Notes: generated from the letters alone by a model not told the origin. Shown: positions 7,967 through 16,934, counted from the first letter of the stretch. The stretch is DNA of 64,000 nt from Bradyrhizobium diazoefficiens (GCF_016599855.1 NZ_CP067041.1:4340001-4404000), one strand, 5' to 3'. Made by a program: numbers and translations.

Positions 7967-7980
7967 TGTGAACTCACTTC

Positions 7981-8346
7981 CTATCCGATGAAACGCCGGA
8001 CCGTCTCAATGAATTTGCCGACCGAGATCGGCTTGGACAAATAGGCTTCGCAGCCCCCCTCGCGAATGCGCTCTTCGTCGCCCTTCATCGCGAACGCCGT
8101 GACCGCGACGACGGGAATGGCGCGCAGCTCCGGATCGTCCTTGATCCAGCGCGTCACCTCGAGGCCCGAGACCTGCGGCAATTGGATATCCATCAGCACC
8201 AGGTCGGGCCGCATCTTGCGGACGAGGTCGAGCGCCTCATATCCGTTGCTGGTGCCGGAGGTCTGGTAACCGTGCGCCTCCAACAGGTCGCGGAAGAGCT
8301 TCATGTTGAGCTCGTTGTCTTCCACGATCAGGACGGTCTTAGCCAT
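7981..8346 (-). CDS. divK: Single-domain response regulator DivK
   Basis: 121 residues, a stand-alone REC domain. D53 in [17 protein letters not shown] is the phospho-acceptor, ED (9-10) forms the acidic pocket and K in YLSKPI is the conserved lysine. There is no output domain. Sequence and position directly before pleD identify it as DivK, which relays phosphate between PleC/DivJ-type kinases and the DivL-CckA-CtrA cell-cycle pathway. The start at 8346 is preceded by GGAGGGCGGG. The 251 bases upstream, shared with the divergent DUF3572 gene, have scattered GTTAA half sites but no full CtrA site that I can defend. Confidence 0.96.
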   Translation of the reverse strand: MAKTVLIVEDNELNMKLFRDLLEAHGYQTSGTSNGYEALDLVRKMRPDLVLMDIQLPQVSGLEVTRWIKDDPELRAIPVVAVTAFAMKGDEERIREGGCEAYLSKPISVGKFIETVRRFIG

Positions 8347-8597
8347 CCCGCCCTCCTGTTTGGTCCCAACGACCGATGCATGTGACGCCTCAAGCGCCGC
8401 TTTCCGGCGCTTCGAAAACTGGATTCAAACTAGCCTCAGATTCGCTTGAGTTTCGTTAAACCCGAGGGGCCACTTTCTGCGATGTGGTTTCCAGTTGCTT
8501 GTCTGGACCCGCAGGACTCAAGGCCGAGACTCACTCCCAAGACTCGGGCATATTCCAAAGTAGACACCGAAAGTTAACGGAAAGGCAAACCGGGCCC

Positions 8598-8909
8598 TTG
8601 AAAAAGCCTGTTCACAACCCTCGCGAAGTCGCTGAAATCGTTGCGATTCAGGCGCTGTCCTTTATTGCGGGCGACCCTGAAAGGCTGGGCCTGTTCCTGG
8701 CCGAGACAGGTGTCGGTCCGGAAACACTCCGGAACGCGGCTTCCGACCCGAATTTCCTGCTCAGCGTGCTCGATTTCGTGCTGCGCGATGACGATACCGT
8801 GAAGGCCTTTGCCAGCGCCTCGGAACTGCATCCGACCAACGTTGCGTCAGCGCGGCAGGTGCTGGGCGATGCGCTCGGCGACCGGACTTGGGAGCGCGAC
8901 GTGCCGTGA
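8598..8909 (+). CDS. DUF3572 family protein
   Basis: About 103 residues if translation starts at TTG 8598 (LKKPVHNPREVAEIVAIQALSF). In-frame GTG at 8484 would add 38 residues that look non-coding. The helical sequence IVAIQALSFIAGDPERLGLFLAETGVGPETLRNAASDPNFLLSVLDFVLRDD matches the small alphaproteobacterial DUF3572 family, whose function is unknown. It is usually about 90-105 residues and often sits beside divK-pleD. Its stop overlaps the GTG start of dinB by four bases, so the two are probably translationally coupled. Start uncertain. Confidence 0.8.
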   Translation: MKKPVHNPREVAEIVAIQALSFIAGDPERLGLFLAETGVGPETLRNAASDPNFLLSVLDFVLRDDDTVKAFASASELHPTNVASARQVLGDALGDRTWERDVP

Positions 8910-10195
8910 GCGTCCCCGATCCGGCCGGGCCCCGCTGCTTCTGCCGGGATTGTCTGGCCGATCTGGATGTCGGCGTGCGGCGCTGTTCCGCCTGCGGCTC
9001 CCCTCGCCTCGTCCGCCACCGCGCGCTCGCGGGCCTGACCATCGCGCATATCGACTGCGACGCCTTCTATGCGACGGTCGAGAAGCGCGACAATCCTGAT
9101 ATCGCGGACAAGCCCGTCATCGTCGGTGGGGGCAAGCGCGGCGTGGTGTCAGCGGCCTGCTATATAGCGCGCACTTATGGGGTGCGCTCGGCGATGCCGA
9201 TGTTCAAGGCACTCGAAGCCTGCCCGCATGCGACCGTGATCCCGCCTGATATGGCGAAATACGTCCGCGTCGGGCGCGAGGTGCGCCGGGCCATGCAGGC
9301 GCTGACGCCGCTGGTCGAGCCGCTCTCGATCGACGAGGCCTTTCTCGATCTCTCCGGCACCGAGCGGGTGCACGGCATGATCCCGGCGAAAGTGCTGGCC
9401 CGCTTTGCCCGCAACGTCGAGCGAGACGTCGGCATCACCGTCTCGGTCGGCCTGTCCTGCAACAAGTTTTTGGCCAAGATCGCCTCCGACCTTGATAAGC
9501 CGCGCGGCTTTGCCGCGCTCGATCAGGACGAAGCCCGCATGATGCTGGCTTCGAGGCCGGTCGGCTTCATCTTTGGTGTCGGACCTGCGACGCAGGAGCG
9601 CCTCGCGCAGCGCGGCTTCCGCCTCATCGCCGACCTGCAAAAGGCTGACGAGATCGAGATGATGCGGCAGTTTCCGAGCGAGGGCCGCCGGCTGTGGCGA
9701 CTTGCCCGCGGCATCGACGACCGCCGCGTCGAGGCCGACCGCGGCGCCAAGACGATTTCGAGCGAAACCACGTTCGAGACAGACATTCGTGATTTCGCCT
9801 CGCTGGAGAAAATCCTGTGGCGGCTCTGCGAGAAAACATCGTCGCGGCTCAAGAGTAGCGAGTTGGCCGGTTCGACCGTCACGCTGAAGCTGAAGACCGC
9901 AGACTTCCGTCAGCGCACCCGCTCGCAGTCGATCGCGGCACCGACACAGCTTGCCGCAAAAATTTTTTCGATCTGCCGCGAGATGCTGGCGAAAGAAATC
10001 GACGGCACCGCCTTCCGTCTGATGGGCGCCGGCGTCAGCGCGCTGCGCGACGGCTCGCCCGCCGACGACACCGACATGCTCGATCGCCGCGCCGCCCACG
10101 CCGAGCGCGCGGTGGACAGCCTGCGGAAGAAGTTCGGCAATGCCGCCGTGATCCGCGGAATCGCATATGACGGGCCCGAGAAGGCGGAGGAGTGA
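8906..10195 (+). CDS. dinB: DNA polymerase IV with N-terminal zinc-ribbon-like extension
   Basis: 429 residues from GTG 8906, which overlaps the DUF3572 stop. The Y-family palm motifs HIDCDAFYATVE and PLSIDEAFLDLSG carry the catalytic acidic residues, followed by thumb (GVGPATQERLAQRG) and little-finger domains. Before the polymerase lies an extension of about 45 residues with CRDC and CSACG, a likely zinc ribbon absent from the E. coli protein. The enzyme does error-prone translesion synthesis. No clear LexA site was seen, although the operon promoter is not defined. It is the middle gene of a DUF3572-dinB-ACT operon. Confidence 0.94.
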   Translation: MSVPDPAGPRCFCRDCLADLDVGVRRCSACGSPRLVRHRALAGLTIAHIDCDAFYATVEKRDNPDIADKPVIVGGGKRGVVSAACYIARTYGVRSAMPMFKALEACPHATVIPPDMAKYVRVGREVRRAMQALTPLVEPLSIDEAFLDLSGTERVHGMIPAKVLARFARNVERDVGITVSVGLSCNKFLAKIASDLDKPRGFAALDQDEARMMLASRPVGFIFGVGPATQERLAQRGFRLIADLQKADEIEMMRQFPSEGRRLWRLARGIDDRRVEADRGAKTISSETTFETDIRDFASLEKILWRLCEKTSSRLKSSELAGSTVTLKLKTADFRQRTRSQSIAAPTQLAAKIFSICREMLAKEIDGTAFRLMGAGVSALRDGSPADDTDMLDRRAAHAERAVDSLRKKFGNAAVIRGIAYDGPEKAEE

Positions 10196-10596
10196 TGCCA
10201 GCCGAACGCGGTCTCGCCGCGCTACTGAAGCACATGAAGCCGGAGCTGCGGCCGGGCATCTTCGTGTTCTGTACAATCGCGGCGAACGAGAGCATTCATT
10301 CAGCACTCGATCCGCTACTGACGTTCCGCGAGCAGGAAGGAACGACGCTCGTCATCTTGCGCGAAGAGGCCGAAGCGGTGGGGCTACGCCAAACCTTTGC
10401 CTCGCGCCTGATCACCTTGACGGTTCACTCCGCGCTGGATGCGGTGGGTTTCCTGGCCGCGGTCACGGCACGTCTCGCCGAAACCGGCATCAGCGTGAAT
10501 GCGGTTTCGGCCTTCCATCACGATCACCTCTTCGTGCCGGCTGACAGGGCCGAAGACGCGATGGCCGTTCTGCGAGAGATATCCGCAGTAACGTAG
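10195..10596 (+). CDS. ACT-domain (DUF2241-like) protein
   Basis: 133 residues from the ATG at 10195, which overlaps the dinB stop (TGATG). It contains two ACT-like halves: GIFVFCTIAANESIHSALDPLLTFREQEGTTLVILREEAEAVG and then RLITLTVHSALDAVGFLAAVTARLAETGISVNAVSAFHHDHLFVP. The NAVSAFHHDHLFVP stretch is typical of the two-domain ACT_7/DUF2241 proteins, which are presumed small-ligand sensors. Position suggests translational coupling to dinB, but there is no known functional link. Confidence 0.85.
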   Translation: MPAERGLAALLKHMKPELRPGIFVFCTIAANESIHSALDPLLTFREQEGTTLVILREEAEAVGLRQTFASRLITLTVHSALDAVGFLAAVTARLAETGISVNAVSAFHHDHLFVPADRAEDAMAVLREISAVT

Positions 10597-10632
10597 GATC
10601 GGTTTCGCGCCGCTATCTATCCAACGGTGGCG

Positions 10633-11034
10633 TCAATCCGCGACCGCGATTGCCTCGATCTCGATCAGCCATTCCGGCGCGGCGAGCGCGGTGACACCGA
10701 CGAGCGTCGAGGCCGGCGGTTCCATGCCTTCGAAGAAAACCGAGCGGGCCTTGCCGATGATCGGGCGCAGCTCCGGCTTGTAGTTCACGACGAATGTCGT
10801 GATCTTGACGATGTTGGCGTAGCTCGCACCGGCTGCTTTCAGCGCGTGGCCGAGATTCTGCATCACCTGCGTGGTCTGCGCGGCAAGATCGCCTTCGCCG
10901 ACGATCCGCCCCTCCTCGTCCACGGACACCTGACCGGAGATGTAGATCGTGCGCGCACCGGAGGCGGTGACGACATGGGAATAAGCGGGATTGTGATGCA
11001 GGCCGCTGGGTCGGAGATGATCGAGCTTGGGCAT
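10633..11034 (-). CDS. RidA family protein (YjgF/YER057c/UK114)
   Basis: 133 residues from ATG 11034 (MPKLDHLRPSGLHHNPAYSH); an upstream in-frame Met adds a non-family N-terminus. The RidA core is clear: TIYISGQVSVDEEGRIVGEGDLAAQTTQVMQNLGHALKAAGAS, VKITTFVV and the C-terminal WLIEIEAIAV. Canonical RidA deaminates reactive enamines and imines and needs an Arg in the RxxV-x-V region; here the corresponding segment reads ASTLVGVTAL and no such Arg is evident, so this may be a non-deaminase subfamily member. Confidence 0.88.
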   Translation of the reverse strand: MPKLDHLRPSGLHHNPAYSHVVTASGARTIYISGQVSVDEEGRIVGEGDLAAQTTQVMQNLGHALKAAGASYANIVKITTFVVNYKPELRPIIGKARSVFFEGMEPPASTLVGVTALAAPEWLIEIEAIAVAD

Positions 11035-11105
11035 GGGCTGGTTCCCGGAGTTTGGGGTTGGGAAAGAGCGTAGCTGGAGAGGGCGTCGAGAGCTAGCCTC
11101 GCCCT

Positions 11106-11951
11106 TCAATTGCAGGGTTTGCTGTCCTTGACGTCGAACTTGCCCATCGCGCCGGAAATGACAAAATCGTTGTAGTCGAGCACGAGCTGACGGGAGACGC
11201 CGTTTTCATAGAGCTCGAACGACATCGCGTAGACCGGCGTCTGCTCGCCTTCCTTCTGCCGGACGTCGCGGTCGAAGTAGCTGACGGTCACCGGCCAGCG
11301 CTTCAGCGATTGCATGTGTTCGTCCGACGTCGACGGATCGGGTGAAGCGGCGCGATCGGCGGGGATCGGCTGACCGATCACGGTCAGCGTGTTGTAGACC
11401 TTCTGGCCATCGTCGGAGCCATCATAGACGGAGAGCTCCAGCAGCGATTTGCCCTCTTTGGCGGCTGCAATGATGCGCTGGATCTGCTCGGTCGGAAACA
11501 CGATCTTGCCGTCGAGGGTGAAGCTCTTCGGCGCTGGCAACTTCAGCTTGACGCTGATGTGGTCGCCATCGCGCTCCGCCGAGCCGTCAACTAGGCTAGC
11601 CTCGGTCTCGTTCATGCGCGTCTCGATCTTGAAACGGTAGCTCTTGCCGGCGGCATCCTCCCAGGAATTGGAGCGGAGGTCGCTGAGCGTGACCTTGCCC
11701 TCGCCGCTGTCGAGCTCGGACACCTGGCGGAATTCCGAGGTATAGCCCTCGCAGGGGCTTCCGGTGAAATTATAGAGGATGCGGCCGCGCGCGCCGCTGA
11801 TCGAATTGGAGCGCGATTTGACGAGGCTCAGATCATAGAGCGCCTGATGCGCGAGGAACGGACCACTCGCCGCGTGCGCGCCGCCAGCGGGGCCGAAGGC
11901 GGCCGCCGCGAGCGCCATCACACCGAGCGAGGTCCGGAAAAGGTGCACCAT
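11106..11951 (-). CDS. eipB: Cell-envelope integrity protein EipB
   Basis: 281 residues from ATG 11951, which has AAGGGA upstream; an in-frame extension to 11999 is less likely. It has a signal peptide (MVHLFRTSLGVMALAAAAFGPAGGAHA) and a DUF1849 beta-spiral body. One Cys lies in GSPCEGYTSEF and one in the C-terminal KPCN, matching the conserved disulfide described for Brucella EipB. In Brucella, EipB is a periplasmic protein needed for envelope integrity and acts with the TPR protein TtpA. No ttpA candidate lies in this window. Probably monocistronic. Confidence 0.88.
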   Translation of the reverse strand: MVHLFRTSLGVMALAAAAFGPAGGAHAASGPFLAHQALYDLSLVKSRSNSISGARGRILYNFTGSPCEGYTSEFRQVSELDSGEGKVTLSDLRSNSWEDAAGKSYRFKIETRMNETEASLVDGSAERDGDHISVKLKLPAPKSFTLDGKIVFPTEQIQRIIAAAKEGKSLLELSVYDGSDDGQKVYNTLTVIGQPIPADRAASPDPSTSDEHMQSLKRWPVTVSYFDRDVRQKEGEQTPVYAMSFELYENGVSRQLVLDYNDFVISGAMGKFDVKDSKPCN

Positions 11952-12202
11952 GTCTGTCCCTTGGGAAGCGCAGATTCGACACTTTAATGACCGTTCCATT
12001 GCGTCGCAACTGCGGCCAGTTTCACGTAAAGTTGCGCCTCTCCGTTGAACCTCCTGTGCTGCCTGAAGAAAATGCTATCGGCTGCGCACCCGGCTGCCCT
12101 ATCGCCTTGCTTGCATGTGGCCGCACGATAGGCGAAACAGGGCGCGCCCGGCCGCGACGTGAAGCGTCCGGGACGGATAAGTTTTGGACAATGAGGTCGA
12201 AG

Positions 12203-12670
12203 ATGGTGGGCACGGTCGAGCAGAAACTGGCGGAACAAGGCATCAAGTTGCATGAGGCGCCCACCCCCGTGGCGAACTATGTGCCATTCGTGCGCTCCGG
12301 CAATCTGCTGTTCGTCTCCGGCCAGGTCTGCTTCGATCCCGCCGGCAAGCTGATCGCCAAGGGCAAATTGGGCGCTGGCGTTTCGCTCGAAGACGGAGCG
12401 GCAGCCGCGCGTGGCTGCGCGGTCAATTTGCTGGCCCAGGTCAAGGCAGCGCTCGGCGACCTCGACAAGGTCGTGCGCGTGGTGCGCCTCGGCGGCTTCA
12501 TCAACTCGGCGCCGGACTTCCTCGACGGGCCGAAGGTGCTCAACGGCGCCTCCGACCTGATGGTCGCGGCCTTCGGTGACAAGGGCCGCCACGCCCGCAC
12601 CACCGTCGGTGTCGCCTCGCTGCCTGCGGATGCGGCGGTCGAGGTCGAAGGCGTATTCGAGGTCGCCTGA
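12203..12670 (+). CDS. RidA family protein
   Basis: 155 residues from ATG 12203 (GAGG six bases upstream); an ATG at 12191 is a possible alternative. The sequence LLFVSGQVCFDPAGKLIAKGKLGAGVSLEDGAAAARGCAVNLLAQVKAALGDLDKVVRVVRLGGFINSAPDF and the C-terminal RTTVGVASLPADAAVEVEGVFEV match the larger RidA-like subgroup, which carries an Arg before TTVGVASLP as in active enamine deaminases. It is followed after ten bases by the glycerophosphodiester phosphodiesterase gene and is probably co-transcribed with it. Confidence 0.88.
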   Translation: MVGTVEQKLAEQGIKLHEAPTPVANYVPFVRSGNLLFVSGQVCFDPAGKLIAKGKLGAGVSLEDGAAAARGCAVNLLAQVKAALGDLDKVVRVVRLGGFINSAPDFLDGPKVLNGASDLMVAAFGDKGRHARTTVGVASLPADAAVEVEGVFEVA

Positions 12671-12680
12671 GGCCGACATC

Positions 12681-13433
12681 GTGCGAGCACCGGATTGGCT
12701 GGCAGCACGGCCCGTCGCCCATCGCGGCCTGCATGACATTTCGCGTGGCATCGTCGAAAACATGCCGGGCGCGGTGCAGGCCGCGATTTCGGGCAATTTC
12801 TCGATCGAGGTCGACATCCAGCTCTCCGCTGATGGCGAGGCCATGGTGCATCATGACCACGCACTCGGCCGACTCACCGAGGCCACCGGCCCGGTGGTCG
12901 CGAAAACCGCGGCCGAGCTGAAGGCCGTCAAATTCAAGGATACGCCCGAGCGGATGATGTCGCTCATCGACCTCTGCGCCATTGTGGCCGGCCGCGTGCC
13001 GCTGGTGATCGAGGTGAAGAGCCGTTTTGACGGCGACCGCAAGCTGGTGACGCGGATGGCCGAGGTGCTCGCGTCCTATCAGGGGCAAGCGGTCGGCATG
13101 TCGTTCGACCCCGACCAAGTGCTGGCACTGCGCGAGGTGCTGCCCTCCCGCCCGCGCGGCATTGTTGCGCAGCGGAGCTATGAGGACGAGTACTGGGCTG
13201 ACCTGACGCCGCAGCAGCGTGACAGCATGCTATACCTGCGCCACGGCTTCCGGACCCAGCCGCACTTCGTCGCCTTCAAGGTCGATCACCTGCCGGCGCC
13301 CGCGCCCTGGATCGCCCGCAATGTCTTCGGCTGCGCCCTGCTCGGCTGGACTGTCCGCACGCCGGAGCAGCGGAAACGGGTCGGGCAATATGCGGACCAG
13401 ATGATCTTCGAGGGGTTCGTGCCGCAGGCTTGA
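12681..13433 (+). CDS. Glycerophosphodiester phosphodiesterase
   Basis: 250 residues from GTG 12681 (TGAGG eight bases upstream). GDPD catalytic features are present: HRG at 14-16 (PVAHRGLHD), the metal-binding E43/D45 of SIEVDIQ, and the second catalytic His in MVHHDH (57-60). VPLVIEVKSRF and a TIM-barrel length are also typical. It hydrolyses glycerophosphodiesters to glycerol-3-phosphate and an alcohol. There is no signal peptide, so it is cytoplasmic. It is second in a unit with the RidA gene and is closely followed by the FemAB-like gene. Confidence 0.92.
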   Translation: MRAPDWLAARPVAHRGLHDISRGIVENMPGAVQAAISGNFSIEVDIQLSADGEAMVHHDHALGRLTEATGPVVAKTAAELKAVKFKDTPERMMSLIDLCAIVAGRVPLVIEVKSRFDGDRKLVTRMAEVLASYQGQAVGMSFDPDQVLALREVLPSRPRGIVAQRSYEDEYWADLTPQQRDSMLYLRHGFRTQPHFVAFKVDHLPAPAPWIARNVFGCALLGWTVRTPEQRKRVGQYADQMIFEGFVPQA

Positions 13434-13481
13434 TGTTCCCAGCCCTTGAAGTCGCTGCCGCAATGCACGATCTTGGCCGCA

Positions 13482-14723
13482 ATGGCATCATCCGAAATTA
13501 CACTGGAGGCCGTACCGTCCATTGGCGAAGTCTCGCCGGAGGATTGGGACGCCTGCGCCAATCCTGGCAGGGCCTGCAACGGGCATCGCTTGGGAACCTC
13601 ATCCGGATTTCCCGACGATTCCCTCGGCCTCTTAAAACCTGCCTATAACCCATTCGTCTCGCACGCATTTCTCTCCGCTGCCGAGAAATCGGGTTCGGCC
13701 ACGGCCCGCACCGGCTGGGGACCGCGGCATCTGGTGGCCAAGGTCGGCGGCCGCATCGCCGGTGTCGTGCCCTGCTATTTGAAATCGCATAGCCAAGGCG
13801 AATACGTCTTCGACCGTGGCTGGGCGGACGCCTATGAGCGCGCCGGCGGACGCTATTACCCAAAGCTGCAAGTCTCTGTTCCCTTCACCCCTGCGACAGG
13901 GCCGCGGCTTCTGGTCCGCGACGGCGTCGATCGCGAGCAGATCGCCGAGGCACTGGCGAGCGGCCTGATAGCGCTCTGCCGCGTCAGCAAGGCGTCCTCG
14001 GTGCACGTCACCTTCGCACGCGAGGCGGAGTGGAAGCTGCTCGCCAAGCACGGCTTCCTCCAGCGTACCGACCAGCAGTTCCACTGGCGCAACGAGGGCT
14101 TTGCCAGCTTCGACGATTTTCTGGCGACGCTGAACTCGCGCCACCGCAAATCGATCAAGCGCGAACGGCGCGATGCGCTCGCCGCCGGCATCACCATCCA
14201 CTGGCTCACAGGCAAAGACATCACCGAGGATGCCTGGGACGCCTTCTTCGCGTTCTACATGGAGACCGGCTCGCGCAAATGGGGCCGTCCCTATCTCAAC
14301 CGCGAGTTCTTCTCGCTGATCGGCGAGACAATGAGCGAGGACGTGCTGCTGGTGATGGCCCGGCGCAACGACTGCTGGATCGCCGGCGCGATCAACTTCA
14401 TCGGCTCAGACACGCTGTACGGCCGCAACTGGGGCGCGGTCGAGCATCATCCGTTCCTGCATTTCGAGGTCTGCTACTACCAGGCAATCGATTTCGCGAT
14501 CAAACACGGCTTGAAGAATGTCGAGGCGGGCGCACAGGGCGAGCACAAGATCGCGCGCGGCTACCTGCCGCGGAGGACCCATTCCGCCCATTTCATCGCC
14601 GATCCCGGCCTGCGCCGGGCCATCGACGATTACCTCAAGCGCGAGCGGGCCTATGTTGCCGAGGCCGGACGGGAGCTGGCCGAGTTCGGCCCGTTCCGCA
14701 AAGGCATCGACGAGGCGTCTTGA
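13482..14723 (+). CDS. FemAB-like/GNAT superfamily acyltransferase (DUF482)
   Basis: 413 residues from ATG 13482 (MASSEITLEAVPSI); an in-frame TTG at 13446 lacks a good ribosome site. Motifs NPFVSHAFLSAAEKSGSA, GPRHLVAKVGGRIAGVVPCYLKSHSQGEYVFD and FDDFLATLNSRHRKSIKRERRDA are typical of the proteobacterial FemAB_like (PF04339) family with its duplicated GNAT-like fold. The C-terminal GAQGEHKIARGYLPRRTHSAH is the conserved end. Family members are called peptidoglycan-synthesis proteins by distant similarity to Fem ligases, but the reaction is not established. It follows the GDPD gene after 48 bases and precedes the HIT gene. Confidence 0.88.
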   Translation: MASSEITLEAVPSIGEVSPEDWDACANPGRACNGHRLGTSSGFPDDSLGLLKPAYNPFVSHAFLSAAEKSGSATARTGWGPRHLVAKVGGRIAGVVPCYLKSHSQGEYVFDRGWADAYERAGGRYYPKLQVSVPFTPATGPRLLVRDGVDREQIAEALASGLIALCRVSKASSVHVTFAREAEWKLLAKHGFLQRTDQQFHWRNEGFASFDDFLATLNSRHRKSIKRERRDALAAGITIHWLTGKDITEDAWDAFFAFYMETGSRKWGRPYLNREFFSLIGETMSEDVLLVMARRNDCWIAGAINFIGSDTLYGRNWGAVEHHPFLHFEVCYYQAIDFAIKHGLKNVEAGAQGEHKIARGYLPRRTHSAHFIADPGLRRAIDDYLKRERAYVAEAGRELAEFGPFRKGIDEAS

Positions 14724-14774
14724 TGCGTAGGCGGGGCTGATGACAGTAAGCGCAAAATCTTGGGAGCCGCCGCC

Positions 14775-15200
14775 ATGACCGCCTATGACCCCAACAATGT
14801 CTTCGCGAAGATTTTGCGCGGTGAATTTCCCTGCCACAAGGTGTACGAGGACGAGCGTGTCTTCGCCTTCCTCGACATCATGCCGCGGGTATCAGGCCAC
14901 ACGCTGGTGATCCCGAAGGCCCCCGCCCGCAACATCCTCGACATCAAGCCCGACGACTACGCCCACGTCGCCCGCGGTACGCACAGAATCGCGGCGGCCG
15001 CGATGAAGGCCTTCAAGGCCGACGGCATCACCGTGCAGCAGTTCAACGAACCCGCCGGCGGTCAGGTGGTGTTTCACCTGCACATGCACGTATTGCCGCG
15101 CCACGACGGCGTCGCGATGCTGCCGCCGGCGAGCCGCAAGGAAGACGTCAAGGTGCTGGAAGAGAACGCGGCCAAGCTGATCGCGGCGTTGAAGGCCTGA
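14775..15200 (+). CDS. HIT family nucleotide-binding protein
   Basis: 141 residues from ATG 14775 with GGGAG upstream. The histidine triad reads HLHMHVLP (101-108), and the FCRI-like N-terminus (VFAKILRGEFPCHKVYEDERVFAFLDIMP) and SGHTLVIPKAP are typical of the Hint branch. Hint proteins hydrolyse nucleoside phosphoramidates. The catalytic triad is intact. The gene converges on trmO with only three bases between the two stops. Confidence 0.94.
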   Translation: MTAYDPNNVFAKILRGEFPCHKVYEDERVFAFLDIMPRVSGHTLVIPKAPARNILDIKPDDYAHVARGTHRIAAAAMKAFKADGITVQQFNEPAGGQVVFHLHMHVLPRHDGVAMLPPASRKEDVKVLEENAAKLIAALKA

Positions 15201-15203
15201 CCG

Positions 15204-15695
15204 TCACTCGGTCTCAACATCCCCGGGTTGCGGCGCGGCCAAGGGCGTGAACTCGCAACGGTCTGGCTTGAGGTCGATCAGCGGCGTGTTGTCGAGGCAG
15301 TCGAGACCGCGCACCAGGATCGCATTTCCCTCGATGCCGACCAGCTTCACGATCGAGGTACCGATCGGGTTGGGCCGGACCGGCGAACGCAGCGAAAACG
15401 TGCCGCGGGTTTTCTCGTTGTTCTTCGGGCTTTGCAGGACGATGTCGCGGCGTGACTTGTCGAGCCAGTAGAGCACTTCGAGATTGCTGTAGAAATCGAC
15501 GCCTTTGATGGCCGGCACGAAGGGCTCGAAGATCTCGAGCCGGCACACCGGGCCGTCCGTGCGGCCCTGGCGCGGCGTCTCCAGCCGCGAGGTCCAGGGC
15601 GTACGAATGCGGCCGATGAAGACGAGACCGGCATCTTCCGCAGGCGGCAGCTCGATGGCGACCTCGCCCTCACGGAGCTCGTTTTCGCGAACCAT
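15204..15695 (-). CDS. trmO: tRNA (N6-threonylcarbamoyl-A37) N6-methyltransferase TrmO
   Basis: 163 residues from ATG 15695. The TsaA-like beta-barrel signature SPVRPNPIGTSIVKL is intact, together with VCRLEIFEPFVPAIKGV, LEVLYWLDKS and the C-terminal PLIDLKPD. In E. coli TrmO (YaeB/TsaA) this fold transfers a methyl group from SAM to t6A37 of threonine tRNAs. The N-terminus (FIGRIRTPW) is the usual start of the domain. An upstream in-frame extension to 15815 is not family-like. Confidence 0.9.
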   Translation of the reverse strand: MVRENELREGEVAIELPPAEDAGLVFIGRIRTPWTSRLETPRQGRTDGPVCRLEIFEPFVPAIKGVDFYSNLEVLYWLDKSRRDIVLQSPKNNEKTRGTFSLRSPVRPNPIGTSIVKLVGIEGNAILVRGLDCLDNTPLIDLKPDRCEFTPLAAPQPGDVETE

Positions 15696-15848
15696 ATTTC
15701 CAGTTCCCTGACTGTTCGCGGACGTTTTAGCCCAACCACCACTGGCCGGCCAGCATGAAGACTGCGCCTCGCCACGCCTCGCAAAACTCGAGCGAGGGAT
15801 CAGCAGAACCATCACGAGGGCCGCGGGGGACTTGCGTGAGATGCGCCC

Positions 15849-16889
15849 CTACCCCCTCACCCCCCGGTTCTTCAGCACGAAACACGCCCCGCCCGCTTTC
15901 CTTATGCGATTGCAGAGATCGTCCGCCTCTGGTCGCGTGTCGGTGCCGATGCGCACCTGGTAGAAGGCGTGCGAACCGCGGCTGCGCAACACCGATCTCA
16001 ACAGGCTGGGATCGCGGTCGCCGATCACGCCGCTCAAGCGCGTGACGGCGCGGGAATACATCGCCAGCGCCTTGTTGCGATCAAAGCCAGCGGCGAGCTG
16101 AACGCCCCAGATCTTCGCAGCGGCGAGCTCGACATGCTGCTCGAGCTCGGCCACGAACGGGTTCGGCGCCCGCTTCAACAGCGCCATCAGGTCGCGGCAG
16201 CTCGTCGGCGGTGAGCTCGGCGGTCCCTTGCCGGTGCTGCCCGCCTTGGCCCATGTGTCAACGCTCGCGCCGGTGATGGCGTAGACATAGTTGCGCGTCT
16301 GCTCCGGCATGCCGCCGGTGCCGGCGAGCCATTCCTGGACCCGTCGCGGCCCGGCATTGTAGGCAGCAGCCGCCAGGCCAAGGTTACCGAACTGATTGCG
16401 CAGCTCATTGAGGAATTCGGCCGATTTCGGCAGCGCCTGAACCGGATTGAAGGGATCGAGAAGTCCGCGCTCGCTCGCGGTACCCGGCATGAATTGCGCG
16501 ATCCCCTGGGCGTGCTCGCCGCTGCGCGTCGTGGGGCCCACCGCATCGGTCTGGAAGCGGCTCTCCTGCCAGATCACCCGGGCGAAGAATTCGAGCGGCA
16601 GATTGGCATCACGCGCGGCCGCCTCCACGATCAGGCAGATCGACTCCCGCGTATCGCTCTCGCGGCCATCCGTAGGCTTGTCCGGCGGCATCGCAAGCTC
16701 TTCGACGCTGGGAACGGCGACGTTGGTCTTTGCCGGCGAACTGTCCCAGGCCGCCACCTCTGTCGTCGGGACCAGCAACGTGGCAACGATGAGTGATGCA
16801 ATTCGCGTCAACCATGCCCAAGCATCGCGGTGGCGGGCGCCGGCGCGGCGTGCAACAACATGATCTGCCATATCGTGGCATCGTGCCAT
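15849..16889 (-). CDS. Lytic transglycosylase with SPOR-like C-terminus
   Basis: 346 residues; ATG 16889 has GAGGA just upstream (a second Met at 16871 is possible). A membrane segment near residues 25-46 suggests an inner-membrane anchor or uncleaved signal. The SLT domain has catalytic E109 in VIWQESRFQ, then GIAQFMPGTA and AAAAYNAGP, the three classical motifs. The last ~50 residues (FYQVRIGTDTRPEADDLCNRIRKAGGACFVLKN) resemble a SPOR domain, which binds denuded septal peptidoglycan. The enzyme cleaves the glycan strand of peptidoglycan. It is divergent from the TRAP binding-protein gene, with about 45 bases between them. Confidence 0.9.
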   Translation of the reverse strand: MARCHDMADHVVARRAGARHRDAWAWLTRIASLIVATLLVPTTEVAAWDSSPAKTNVAVPSVEELAMPPDKPTDGRESDTRESICLIVEAAARDANLPLEFFARVIWQESRFQTDAVGPTTRSGEHAQGIAQFMPGTASERGLLDPFNPVQALPKSAEFLNELRNQFGNLGLAAAAYNAGPRRVQEWLAGTGGMPEQTRNYVYAITGASVDTWAKAGSTGKGPPSSPPTSCRDLMALLKRAPNPFVAELEQHVELAAAKIWGVQLAAGFDRNKALAMYSRAVTRLSGVIGDRDPSLLRSVLRSRGSHAFYQVRIGTDTRPEADDLCNRIRKAGGACFVLKNRGVRG

Positions 16890-16934
16890 GGTTCCTCAAG
16901 TTGCCAGTCTATGCTGTCTGACCTGCTTTTCCCA

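Noticed and set aside
8347..8597. Possible CtrA sites (GTTAA half sites) before divK
   Set aside because: Only isolated half sites were seen, without the TTAA-N7-TTAA spacing, so I do not claim a CtrA site.
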